Positions 1 through 5,220 of a stretch of 5,220 nucleotides of DNA are shown here, one piece after another. Each line of letters opens with the position of its first letter. The first letter of the stretch is position 1. Under the pieces are notes generated by a model. It did no database searches. It worked only from the letters and a program-made list of their open reading frames with translations, and was not told the origin of the DNA. This DNA comes from an uncultured Clostridia bacterium (GTDB lineage Bacteria > Bacillota_A > Clostridia > Oscillospirales > Oscillospiraceae). Location: NCBI GenBank assembly GCA_947166955.1, contig CAMVGI010000115.1, forward strand, positions 1 to 5,220, read 5' to 3'. Position numbers and translations under genes: made by a program.

Positions 1-70
1 CGTTAAGCCCGAGGACGGCGCGGCGTACTTTGTCGCCAACGGCAAGTTTGCCGGCAAGATCGACCTGTAA
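1..70 (+). CDS. C-terminal end of a DUF6465-like protein (partial, 5' end outside window)
   Basis: The reading frame enters from the left edge (base 1 is the last base of a codon) and ends at TAA 68-70. The 22 visible residues start VKPEDGAAYFVANGKFAGKI and end DL. I recall this ending, a YVKPE-like strand, a short turn with an aromatic residue, then NGK..G.IDL at the terminus, from the small clostridial family DUF6465. Members of that family often have a Lys/Ala-rich N-terminus; their function is unknown. Only the tail is available, so the family call is a recollection of a short motif. The coding frame itself is better supported, because it ends 24 bases before a strong terminator hairpin. 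The gene converges on cca. Confidence 0.6.
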   Translation, partial: VKPEDGAAYFVANGKFAGKIDL

Positions 71-93
71 GCGTTTCTCTTCCATTTACCGCG

Positions 94-132
94 AAAAAGA
101 GGCACAGCCCGCTGTCGGGCCGTGCCTCTTTT
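94..132. terminator. Bidirectional intrinsic terminator between convergent genes
   Basis: An 11-bp outer stem (95-105 AAAAGAGGCAC with 122-132 GTGCCTCTTTT) is followed inward by an A/C mismatch and a 5-bp stem (107-111 GCCCG with 116-120 CGGGC). The loop is CTGT. A-tracts and T-tracts flank both sides, so the structure can terminate the plus-strand DUF6465-like gene and the minus-strand cca operon. The cca stop codon (131-133) overlaps the stem by two bases. The call rests on the fold and flanking T-runs read from the sequence. Confidence 0.9.
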
Positions 133-1480
133 ACTCTTTCAGCGCGATTTGCAACAGCGCGTCCCGCTCGTTTTCCGTGCGTCCGTCGAGCACCGCGTCC
201 AGTGCGAGCCGGAGCCTGCGCCCCACCTCCGGTCCGGACGCGACGCCGCGCTCCGTCAGGTCGTTCCCGTTGATGGCAAGATCCTTGAGCGAGAACGCCT
301 GTCCCTCGGCGACGATGCGTTCGAGCAGCGTCTCGCACTGTGAGAGCGTCTCAAGTCGGCTCTCCGCCCGCTCCGACTGCGCCAGCGTATCCGCGCGCTC
401 GACCGCGAGCAGGCGGCGTGCCTGCTCCGCGCCCATCCGATTGAGCAGGCGGCGCATCGAGCGCTCCGTCGGCTCAACGGGCAAGTCGTGATGCAGTACG
501 AGTCCCGTCACGTCCTCCCGCAGGCGGTTGGCGCTGTGCAGCCGCCGCAGCACGTTCTCCGCCAGCTCCGCCGATACCTTCTGATGCCCGTAAAAGTGCC
601 CGACCCCCGCCTCGTCGACCGACGCGCAGGCGGGTTTTCCCGCGTCGTGCAACAGCATCGCAAGGCGCACCGTCAACTCCTGCGGCGCGGCGTCCACGCT
701 GTGCAGGATGTGGTCGAGCACATCGTAACGATGCCACGGATTACGCTGGTCAAATCCGGCGCAGGGCTTCAGCTCCGGAACGATCTCCAGCAGAATATCC
801 GCGTAAACGCGCAGATATTCCCCGCCGCGTTCGGTCATAAGAATGCCGCAGAGCTCGTCGAAAACGCGTTCTGCGGAAATGTGCCCGAGCAGCGCGCGAC
901 CGCGCAGCATCGCGGCATGGGTCGCCGGTTCGACCGTCAGCCCAAGCCTGCTCGCGAAGCGGACGGCGCGCAAAATGCGCAGCGCATCCTCCGCAAAGCG
1001 CGCGTCCGGGTCTCCGACGCAGCGCAGCACGCCCTGCCGCAGGTCATCCCGCCCGCCGAAAGGGTCCACAAGCTCGCCCGCGCTCCCATCCTCGTCGACC
1101 GACATCGCCATGGCGTTGATCGTAAAATCGCGTCGGGACAGATCCTCGGTCAAAGACGCGGTAAACGCGACCGAATCAGGATGCCTCCCGTCCGAATACG
1201 CGCCGTCGAGCCGGTAGGTCGTCGTTTCGTATGCGCCGTCCGGCATCAGCACCGTCACCGTGCCGTGTTTGACGCCGGTATCGAGCGTCCGGTGCGGCGC
1301 AAGCGCGCGCCGGATCTCCTCCGGAGGCGCGTCCGTACAGATGTCCCAATCGTGGACCGGCGCCTCAAGAAGCATATCCCGCACGCAGCCGCCCACAAGG
1401 TACGCCTCGCGGCCCGCGCGCCCGAGCGCGCGGACGATCTCACAGGCGCCTTCCGGAATCTTCACGTCTGCGCCGTTCAA
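131..1480 (-). CDS. cca: CCA tRNA nucleotidyltransferase (CCA-adding enzyme) with HD domain
   Basis: This cytoplasmic enzyme adds or repairs the 3'-terminal CCA of tRNAs using CTP and ATP without a nucleic-acid template. The 449-residue length is usual for the clostridial HD-fused type. Visible in order are the nucleotidyltransferase head with LVGGCVRD (28-35), the metal-binding DWD (44-46), GVKHGTVTV (69-77) and ETTTYR (85-90). The nucleotide-selecting RRDFTINAMA follows at 116-125, then EDALRILRAVRFASRLG (164-180), which begins the RNA-binding neck and body. An HD-type region follows, with H257, H278-D279 (LLHDAGKP) and H299. The start is not settled. The longest frame begins with TTG at 1480, with GGTGAG about 12 nt upstream. 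An in-frame GTG at 1465 would give MKIPEGA, which resembles the usual N-terminus of the family but has no good Shine-Dalgarno. The TTG start overlaps the upstream TGA stop as TTGA, suggesting translational coupling. The stop runs into a terminator hairpin. Confidence 0.95.
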   Translation of the reverse strand: MNGADVKIPEGACEIVRALGRAGREAYLVGGCVRDMLLEAPVHDWDICTDAPPEEIRRALAPHRTLDTGVKHGTVTVLMPDGAYETTTYRLDGAYSDGRHPDSVAFTASLTEDLSRRDFTINAMAMSVDEDGSAGELVDPFGGRDDLRQGVLRCVGDPDARFAEDALRILRAVRFASRLGLTVEPATHAAMLRGRALLGHISAERVFDELCGILMTERGGEYLRVYADILLEIVPELKPCAGFDQRNPWHRYDVLDHILHSVDAAPQELTVRLAMLLHDAGKPACASVDEAGVGHFYGHQKVSAELAENVLRRLHSANRLREDVTGLVLHHDLPVEPTERSMRRLLNRMGAEQARRLLAVERADTLAQSERAESRLETLSQCETLLERIVAEGQAFSLKDLAINGNDLTERGVASGPEVGRRLRLALDAVLDGRTENERDALLQIALKE

Positions 1481-2046
1481 GACGCGTTCGGTCTCACCGA
1501 GCCGAGCAGTGCCTTGACAAAAAACTCGGTGCGCTTGAACTTCTGCGCCTGACGCGGGACCTTCAGCGTCGCCCGATAGCCGAAGTTTTTGGTAAAGATG
1601 AGCAGCATAAAGTTCGCCGCAACGAAAAGGTCGTTCGTGATATAGCCCGTTTTCAGCTCCGGCGTATCCTGCACCGCCTTCAAAACGCTGTAGTTCTCGC
1701 CCGGAGCCGTGCTGCCCGCCGAGCCGACCGCCGCCTTTGCCAGCTGCTCGTCGGTCGAGTTCTTGATCTGGGCAAGGAAGCCCGTCAGGTTCATCTGCCC
1801 CAGCGATTCCTCGCTGAGCGCATGCGTAACGTCGAACGTGAGCAGGTCGTACTTGCTCGCGTCCATGCGAAGGTCGAACGTACCCGCGCCGTAATCCGCC
1901 GGCAGCTCCTCGAAACGTGCGATAGTCAGCACGCTCCGGTTGTCTTTGGTCAGATCCGCGGTGTCATAGCCCGCGCCGTAGGGGATGTGAATGCCAAAGT
2001 CGCGGTTGACAAGGATGTCCTTGCCGTCGCTGGTTACTCCGATCAT
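1477..2046 (-). CDS. Hypothetical protein, 189 aa, co-transcribed with cca
   Basis: I do not recognise this protein. It starts at ATG 2046 with GGGAG (2056-2060) 9 nt upstream and a near-consensus promoter just before it, so it is very probably expressed. It has no signal peptide and no Cys or Trp. The N-terminal part looks beta-rich, with DILVNRDFGIHIPYG at 10-24 and VLTIARFEELP at 39-49. A middle part is helix-prone and polar, with a Gly/Ser/Ala-rich loop near 106-117. Near the end is a hydrophobic stretch at 139-152, followed by a basic segment (FGYRATLKVPRQAQKFKR, 155-172). The FGIHIPYG-type first strand and a terminal helix ending in GSVRP loosely recall the Mog1/PsbP/DcrB-like fold. That is only a guess from pattern. 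The gene overlaps cca by 4 nt, which implies coupled expression but not a shared function. Confidence 0.85.
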   Translation of the reverse strand: MIGVTSDGKDILVNRDFGIHIPYGAGYDTADLTKDNRSVLTIARFEELPADYGAGTFDLRMDASKYDLLTFDVTHALSEESLGQMNLTGFLAQIKNSTDEQLAKAAVGSAGSTAPGENYSVLKAVQDTPELKTGYITNDLFVAANFMLLIFTKNFGYRATLKVPRQAQKFKRTEFFVKALLGSVRPNAS

Positions 2047-2081
2047 ATCGTATCGCTCCCGTAAAAAAGGATGTAGTGTTT

Positions 2082-2110
2082 ATTATACAAGGGCAGCCGG
2101 ATAATTGCAA
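2082..2110 (-). promoter_or_regulatory. Sigma-A-type promoter for the 189-aa gene and cca
   Basis: Read on the minus strand, TTGCAA (2110-2105) is followed by a 17-bp spacer and a perfect TATAAT (2087-2082). The predicted transcription start is near 2075, giving a leader of about 28 nt that contains the GGGAG ribosome site. It lies in the 92-nt gap after the PrsW-family gene. A six-T run at 2062-2067 lies in the leader without a preceding hairpin, so I do not read it as a terminator. Confidence 0.8.
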
Positions 2111-2138
2111 TCTGTTTTCTCCCGCGCGGCGCTTTTGC

Positions 2139-3140
2139 TTACTGCCACACGGCGTATTGCGGGCGGCAAATCGCCTCGTCCTTCTGCGCGAGCCGCCACA
2201 CCAGCACGAACACCACCGCGTTGAGGATAAAGACGTACGCGTAGAAAAGAAGCGCGGAAAGCGCGCTTTCGCCGGTGTTGGCGAAAAAGTCGTAGAAGCC
2301 GTGCTCCGCAATGGGCGCGAGGATCGCAAGACGGCAGTTGCGCGCGGCGAGCGCGCGGTTGCCCTGCGCGTCGAACTGCTTCGCCTTGCCGTAGAAAATA
2401 CCCATCAGGATACCGTCCACACAATGCCCCGGCACGGCGCTGACCATGCGCGTGAGCGCAACGCCGAAGCCGTAGGACGAAATATAGCTGAAGTTCTCGA
2501 ACGCCGCGAAACCGAGCGCCGTGACCGCCGCGTAGATGATACCGTCGAAGCGGTAGTTGAACGCGGGGTGCTTCCAGGTGAACTTCCGGAGCACGGCATA
2601 TTTGAAGCCCTCCTCCACCAGCGCGACGCACAACAGGTTTTCAACGATGCGATACGCCACCGTGTCCTCTTCGAGAAACAGCCCCAGCACGGCCATAAGC
2701 GCAAGCTCCACATAGGCGACGATAAGCATCGTCAGCACGCCCTCGACCAGAAACAGCTTGCCCAGCAGCAGCGGCGGCTCCTTCTCGATGGTGTCGAGAC
2801 AGAAAAGATATATGATCAGCACCGCGGTCGGCACAAAGCCAACGAGCTGCGCCGTCAGCATATCCGTCTCCGCATCCTCGCCGATGGCGGCGAAAATGAC
2901 GAACAGGACGGCCTGCAGCACGGTAAGCGCCGCGGCGAAAAGGATACTGACCCGCTTGTGTCTCGCATAAAGCGGCGAAAGCTTGCCGCGGCTGTGCCAC
3001 GGGACCCGTCCCGTGTCCTGCTGCGCCGGCGTCTGATATACGGGCTGCTCCGGTTCTGCAGGCGCGCCGTACTGCGCGCCGCAGGCGGGGCAGAACTTCG
3101 CTCCGTCCGGCATCTGTGCGCCGCACTTTTCACAAAACAT
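2139..3140 (-). CDS. PrsW family (glutamic-type) intramembrane protease with N-terminal zinc ribbon
   Basis: The protein has 333 residues. A short zinc ribbon opens it, with C3-x2-C6 and C17-x2-C20 (FCEKCG and FCPACG). A Pro/Gln-rich linker follows to about 60, then several hydrophobic segments (about 64-86, 99-115, 129-156, 165-184, 200-220, 269-284, 294-317). The PrsW signature is intact: E176-E177-x-x-K180, F211-x3-E215-N216, H239 in PGHCVDG, and E279-H280 with D284. PrsW enzymes cut membrane proteins. The Bacillus subtilis and Clostridioides difficile members make the first cut in anti-sigma factors. No substrate gene is visible here, so the substrate is unknown, and I give no symbol because Clostridia carry several paralogues. 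The start is ATG 3140, with AAGGAGG (3149-3155) 8 nt upstream. That site lies inside the last codons of the small upstream gene, whose stop is 3 nt away, so the two are probably one operon. No clear terminator follows. Confidence 0.92.
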   Translation of the reverse strand: MFCEKCGAQMPDGAKFCPACGAQYGAPAEPEQPVYQTPAQQDTGRVPWHSRGKLSPLYARHKRVSILFAAALTVLQAVLFVIFAAIGEDAETDMLTAQLVGFVPTAVLIIYLFCLDTIEKEPPLLLGKLFLVEGVLTMLIVAYVELALMAVLGLFLEEDTVAYRIVENLLCVALVEEGFKYAVLRKFTWKHPAFNYRFDGIIYAAVTALGFAAFENFSYISSYGFGVALTRMVSAVPGHCVDGILMGIFYGKAKQFDAQGNRALAARNCRLAILAPIAEHGFYDFFANTGESALSALLFYAYVFILNAVVFVLVWRLAQKDEAICRPQYAVWQ

Positions 3141-3143
3141 GGT

Positions 3144-3311
3144 TCAGTCCTCCTTCTGCGGTTTCCGATTGGTCGCGGCGTCCGGCTGCTTTTTCAGTCC
3201 CCGCCGCAGCGCTTCTCCGAGCCGTCGCAGGTTCTTCCGCGCCCGCTCGCCGATGGGCGACGCGCTCAAGCGGCGGTTGTGGTCGCGCCGCTCCCAACTC
3301 TTTCGGTCCAT
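3144..3311 (-). CDS. Small basic protein, 55 aa, first gene of the PrsW-family operon
   Basis: This short frame runs from ATG 3311 to TGA 3144 and reads MDRKSWERRDHNRRLSASPI to residue 20. Support is positional: GGAGG (3319-3323) stands 7 nt before the ATG, a near-consensus promoter lies about 27 nt upstream, and the stop is 3 nt before the PrsW-family start. The protein has 12 Arg, 6 Lys and 8 acidic residues, for a net charge near +10. Residues 20-41 could form an amphipathic helix (I20, A24, L28, L31, L35 and L39 against Arg/Lys). There is no Cys, signal peptide or membrane segment. I do not recognise a family. It could be a small nucleic-acid-, membrane- or partner-binding protein. It could also be a translated leader that couples ribosomes to the protease gene. 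An overlapping frame (3130-3387) is not preferred, because its start lies upstream of the predicted transcription start. Confidence 0.68.
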   Translation of the reverse strand: MDRKSWERRDHNRRLSASPIGERARKNLRRLGEALRRGLKKQPDAATNRKPQKED

Positions 3312-3337
3312 TGTATGTCCTCCAACGTGTTTTTTCC

Positions 3338-3366
3338 ATTATAAAGCAAAAACGGTGCTTTGACAA
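3338..3366 (-). promoter_or_regulatory. Sigma-A-type promoter for the small-protein/PrsW-family operon
   Basis: On the minus strand, TTGTCA (3366-3361, five of six consensus bases) is followed by a 17-bp spacer and a perfect TATAAT (3343-3338). Transcription would start near 3331, giving a leader of about 20 nt with GGAGG. It is divergent from the C11 protease promoter, with 41 bp between the two -35 boxes. Confidence 0.8.
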
Positions 3367-3380
3367 TAATGCCGGCCGAA

Positions 3381-3407
3381 TTGGCACGGAATATTTGTTT
3401 TGGCACG
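3381..3407. repeat. Direct repeat TTGGCACG x2 upstream of the C11 promoter
   Basis: TTGGCACG occurs at 3381-3388 and again at 3400-3407, 19 bp apart start to start. The second copy abuts the -35 box of the plus-strand promoter at 3408. Two identical octamers about two helical turns apart, just upstream of a promoter and between divergent genes, could bind a dimeric or tandem regulator. The regulator is unknown, and chance recurrence is possible in so short a repeat. Confidence 0.4.
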
Positions 3408-3436
3408 TTGACGTAAGCCGGTTCCTATGCGATAAT
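3408..3436 (+). promoter_or_regulatory. Extended -10 sigma-A-type promoter for the C11 protease
   Basis: TTGACG (3408-3413) is followed by a 17-bp spacer and GATAAT (3431-3436), preceded by TGC (3428-3430), an extended -10 element. The predicted start is near 3443, giving a leader of about 47 nt that ends in AAGGAGG (3473-3479), 10 nt before the ATG. Both boxes match five of six consensus bases at ideal spacing. Confidence 0.8.
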
Positions 3437-3453
3437 CATATTATCTTATCGCA
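3428..3453. promoter_or_regulatory. Inverted repeat overlapping the C11 -10 box and start site (candidate operator)
   Basis: TGCGATAA (3428-3435) and TTATCGCA (3446-3453) are perfect 8-bp inverted arms with a 10-bp centre. A second, nested palindrome, GATAAT-CAT-ATTATC, spans 3431-3445. The dyad covers the extended -10 element and the predicted transcription start, where a bound repressor would block RNA polymerase. I do not match it to a known operator consensus. Part of the arms is the -10 itself, so some of the symmetry could be incidental. Confidence 0.5.
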
Positions 3454-3489
3454 ACAAACAGGACGATTCTGCAAGGAGGCTGAAAACCG

Positions 3490-5220
3490 ATGAAAAGATG
3501 GATCGCGCTTATTCTCGCCGTATGGATGGCGCTCAGCTGCGTCGGCTGCGGCGCTTTGGACGACGACGCCGGCGAGAGCGACGGCAAGCCAAAAGGCGAA
3601 CCGCAAACGCAAAACGGCGGCTCCAAGGACTCCTCCGGCACGGAGCAGGGGCTTTCCATGCGCGTGGACCGGAATACCGGCAAGCTGACCGTCAAGCGCG
3701 CGTCGCTGCCCTCCGGATCATCAAAGGGCAGTGAGGGAACGTGGACGCTGTTCGTCTACCTCTGCGGCACCGACCTTGAAACGGACGCCGGCTCCGCCAC
3801 GGACGACCTCATAGAGATGCTCGACGGCGCCTCCGGCAAAAACGTGCGCTTCGTCGTGGAGACGGGCGGTGCCAATGAGTGGCTCAACAACACGGTGGAC
3901 AGCAGCAAGCTGCAGCGCTACCTTGTGGAAAAAGAGGACATCAAGCTCGTGGACGAGCAGCCGCTCGACGGCATGGGCCGCGGCGACACGTTTGCGGATT
4001 TCCTGCGCTGGGGCGTTAAAAACTACGCTTCGGAGCACATGGGCGTCATCCTTTGGAACCACGGCGGCGGCAGCATCACCGGTGTCTGCTTCGACGAGAC
4101 GGACGACTTCGACTCCCTCTCCCTGCGCGAGCTGGTCGACGCCTGCGGCGACATGGGGCGGAAGTTCGACTTCATCGGCTTCGACGCCTGCCTGATGGGC
4201 ACGCTGGAAACTGCGAACATCCTCGCCTCCTACGCCGACTACATGATCGCCTCCGAGGAGGTGGAACCCGGCAGCGGCTGGAACTTCACCGCCATCGGGC
4301 GTTATCTTGGGGAAAACCCTGGCACGGACGCCAAGCAGCTCGGCATCGTGATCTGCGACAGCTTCTACGAATCCTGCGCCGAGATCGAGGAAGACGACCT
4401 CTGCACGCTCTCCGTGATCGACCTTGCGAAGCTCGACGACCTGCTGGTCGTTTTCAACGACTTCTCCCGCGGGCTGTATGCCTCCGCGGCGGACGCCGTC
4501 GACCGCGCCGCCATGATCCGCGGCATCGGCAAGGCGGACAACTTCGGCGGCAACAACCGTACCGAGGGCTACACGAACATGGTGGATATGGGCGGTCTCG
4601 TCGCCGCCTGCGAGGATCGCGCGGACAACGCCAAGGAAGTCCTCGCCGCGCTCGACGACGCCGTCGTCTACTTTGTCTGCGGCTCAGCGCACAGCGGCGC
4701 GTCGGGGCTTTCGATGTACTATCCGCTGAGCGTACAGGGCTCGGAGGAGCTTTCTATCTTCGCCGACATCTGCCCCAGCCCCTACTACCTCTCCTTCGTC
4801 GACCGCCAGAGCAAGGGCACGATCGACATAGACGCCGTGGACGACTACGACGACGATTTCTGGTTTGACGACGACGATTGGTTTTGGGGGCTTGAAGACG
4901 ATCTGGACGACTATTGGGATTATCTGGACGGCTACGAGCCCACCGGCGAAAGTCCGTACATCACCTTCGACATAGAACCGTTCCTCGACGACGAGGGCGA
5001 TTTCTGGTTCGCGCTCGACGAGAACGGCCTGGAGACCGCCGAAGATGTCTACGGCATCGTCTACGAGCTTTCGGAAGACGGCGAGGACATCATCGAGCTG
5101 GGTCAGACCTACGACATTACCGCAGATTGGGAGGACGGCGTCTTCATCGACGATTTCGACGGCTGGTGGCTCTCACTTCCGGACGCGCAGAATCTCGCCG
5201 TCTACATCGTGGAGGCGACG
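3490..5220 (+). CDS. Clostripain-like (C11) cysteine peptidase lipoprotein, partial at 3' end
   Basis: The frame is open from ATG 3490 to the window edge (577 codons, no stop). AAGGAGG lies 10 nt before the start. Residues 1-20 form a lipoprotein signal (MKRWIALILAVWMALSCVGC); C20, after V-G, is the likelier lipidated cysteine, with C17 the alternative. A polar linker (21-84) follows. The C11 peptidase domain then runs from TLFVYLCGTDLE (86-97) to about 430. It has catalytic His191 in LWNHGGG (188-194) and Cys234 in GFDACLMG (230-237). Asp232, two before the cysteine, matches the acidic residue that gives characterised C11 enzymes their preference for Arg/Lys at P1. An ASEEVEPGSGW segment (254-264) follows. 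An Asp/aromatic-rich stretch at 446-483 joins a second acidic, beta-rich region (from about 488, YITFDIEP onward) that continues past the window. The protein probably acts outside the membrane on proteins or peptides. Its target is unknown. Confidence 0.93.
   Translation, partial: MKRWIALILAVWMALSCVGCGALDDDAGESDGKPKGEPQTQNGGSKDSSGTEQGLSMRVDRNTGKLTVKRASLPSGSSKGSEGTWTLFVYLCGTDLETDAGSATDDLIEMLDGASGKNVRFVVETGGANEWLNNTVDSSKLQRYLVEKEDIKLVDEQPLDGMGRGDTFADFLRWGVKNYASEHMGVILWNHGGGSITGVCFDETDDFDSLSLRELVDACGDMGRKFDFIGFDACLMGTLETANILASYADYMIASEEVEPGSGWNFTAIGRYLGENPGTDAKQLGIVICDSFYESCAEIEEDDLCTLSVIDLAKLDDLLVVFNDFSRGLYASAADAVDRAAMIRGIGKADNFGGNNRTEGYTNMVDMGGLVAACEDRADNAKEVLAALDDAVVYFVCGSAHSGASGLSMYYPLSVQGSEELSIFADICPSPYYLSFVDRQSKGTIDIDAVDDYDDDFWFDDDDWFWGLEDDLDDYWDYLDGYEPTGESPYITFDIEPFLDDEGDFWFALDENGLETAEDVYGIVYELSEDGEDIIELGQTYDITADWEDGVFIDDFDGWWLSLPDAQNLAVYIVEAT
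4825..4938 (+). other. Asp/aromatic low-complexity segment within the C11 peptidase
   Basis: It encodes residues 446-483, between the catalytic domain and the C-terminal region. Of 38 residues, 17 are Asp, 2 are Glu and 11 are Phe, Tyr or Trp. Examples are DDYDDDFWFDDDDWFWG (451-467) and LDDYWDYLDGY (472-482). At DNA level it is built from repeated gacgac/gacgat codons. It looks like an interdomain linker that could bind calcium. That role is inference, as no canonical EF-hand or RTX motif is seen. Confidence 0.7.

Noticed and set aside
488..1552. Long plus-strand frame (354 codons) antisense to cca
   Set aside because: It lies opposite cca, which has all family motifs. The antisense translation is Arg-rich and shows no domain, as expected for a shadow frame in GC-rich DNA.
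2047..2138. Possible terminator after the PrsW-family gene
   Set aside because: A T6 run (minus strand) is present but no stable hairpin precedes it, and it lies downstream of a strong promoter in the leader of the next gene.
2076..3344. Long plus-strand frame (422 codons) antisense to the PrsW-family gene
   Set aside because: The minus strand carries a recognisable zinc ribbon and PrsW motifs with a strong ribosome site. The antisense frame is Arg/His-rich low-complexity sequence and has no family resemblance.
3360..3365. Perfect TTGACA on the plus strand as a second -35 box
   Set aside because: No -10-like hexamer occurs 16-18 bp downstream. The bases are better explained as part of the minus-strand -35 box.
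3130..3387. Minus-strand 85-codon frame overlapping the start of the PrsW-family gene
   Set aside because: Its start lies upstream of the predicted promoter start site and it runs into the PrsW-family gene. The 55-residue frame in another phase has a Shine-Dalgarno and a fitting stop.
3381..3400. Sigma-54 promoter suggested by TTGGCACG
   Set aside because: No GC dinucleotide stands at the required distance after the GG in either copy (it would fall at 3395-3396 or 3414-3415), while a good sigma-A promoter is present just downstream.
4053..4868. Plus-strand frame of 271 codons inside the C11 gene
   Set aside because: It is in another frame of the open C11 peptidase frame, which contains the catalytic HGGG and DACLMG motifs. 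The alternative product is an Arg/Gly/Leu-rich artefact.

Overview
The window is G+C-rich and densely coding. It carries strong Shine-Dalgarno sequences (AGGAGG and close variants), sigma-A-type promoters and the protein families DUF6465, PrsW and clostripain C11. Together these suggest a chromosomal segment of a Bacillota species, most likely a high-GC gut Clostridia (for example Oscillospirales or a relative). This is inference from gene content and style, not a taxonomic assignment. No rRNA, tRNA, CRISPR array, insertion sequence or phage gene is visible.

Layout. Bases 1-70 are the last 22 codons of a plus-strand gene resembling DUF6465. A strong bidirectional hairpin terminator (94-132) separates it from a convergent minus-strand operon: a 189-residue protein of unknown function (1477-2046), then cca, the tRNA CCA-adding enzyme with an HD domain (131-1480). 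The two genes overlap by 4 nt. A near-consensus promoter (2082-2110) drives this pair. Upstream lies a second minus-strand unit: an unannotated 55-residue, very basic small protein (3144-3311), then a PrsW-family intramembrane protease with an N-terminal zinc ribbon (2139-3140). It has its own promoter (3338-3366). No terminator is visible between the two minus-strand units, so read-through is possible.

A control region of about 180 bp (3312-3489) separates this unit from a divergent plus-strand gene that runs off the window (3490 onward). That gene encodes a lipoprotein with a clostripain-type (C11) cysteine protease domain. The catalytic His191 and Cys234 are intact. Its C-terminal part is very acidic, with no Lys, Arg or His in the last 135 visible residues. 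The C11 promoter (3408-3436) has an extended -10. It is overlapped by an 8-bp perfect inverted repeat and preceded by a TTGGCACG direct repeat, so it looks regulated.

How the genes fit together. cca and the DUF6465-like tail look like ordinary chromosomal genes. The distinctive part is the divergent pair of protease genes, one cytoplasmic-membrane (PrsW family) and one surface-exposed lipoprotein (C11), sharing one regulatory region. A functional link is plausible, because PrsW proteins elsewhere cleave anti-sigma factors to trigger envelope-stress responses. No sigma or anti-sigma gene is present here, so the link is unproven.
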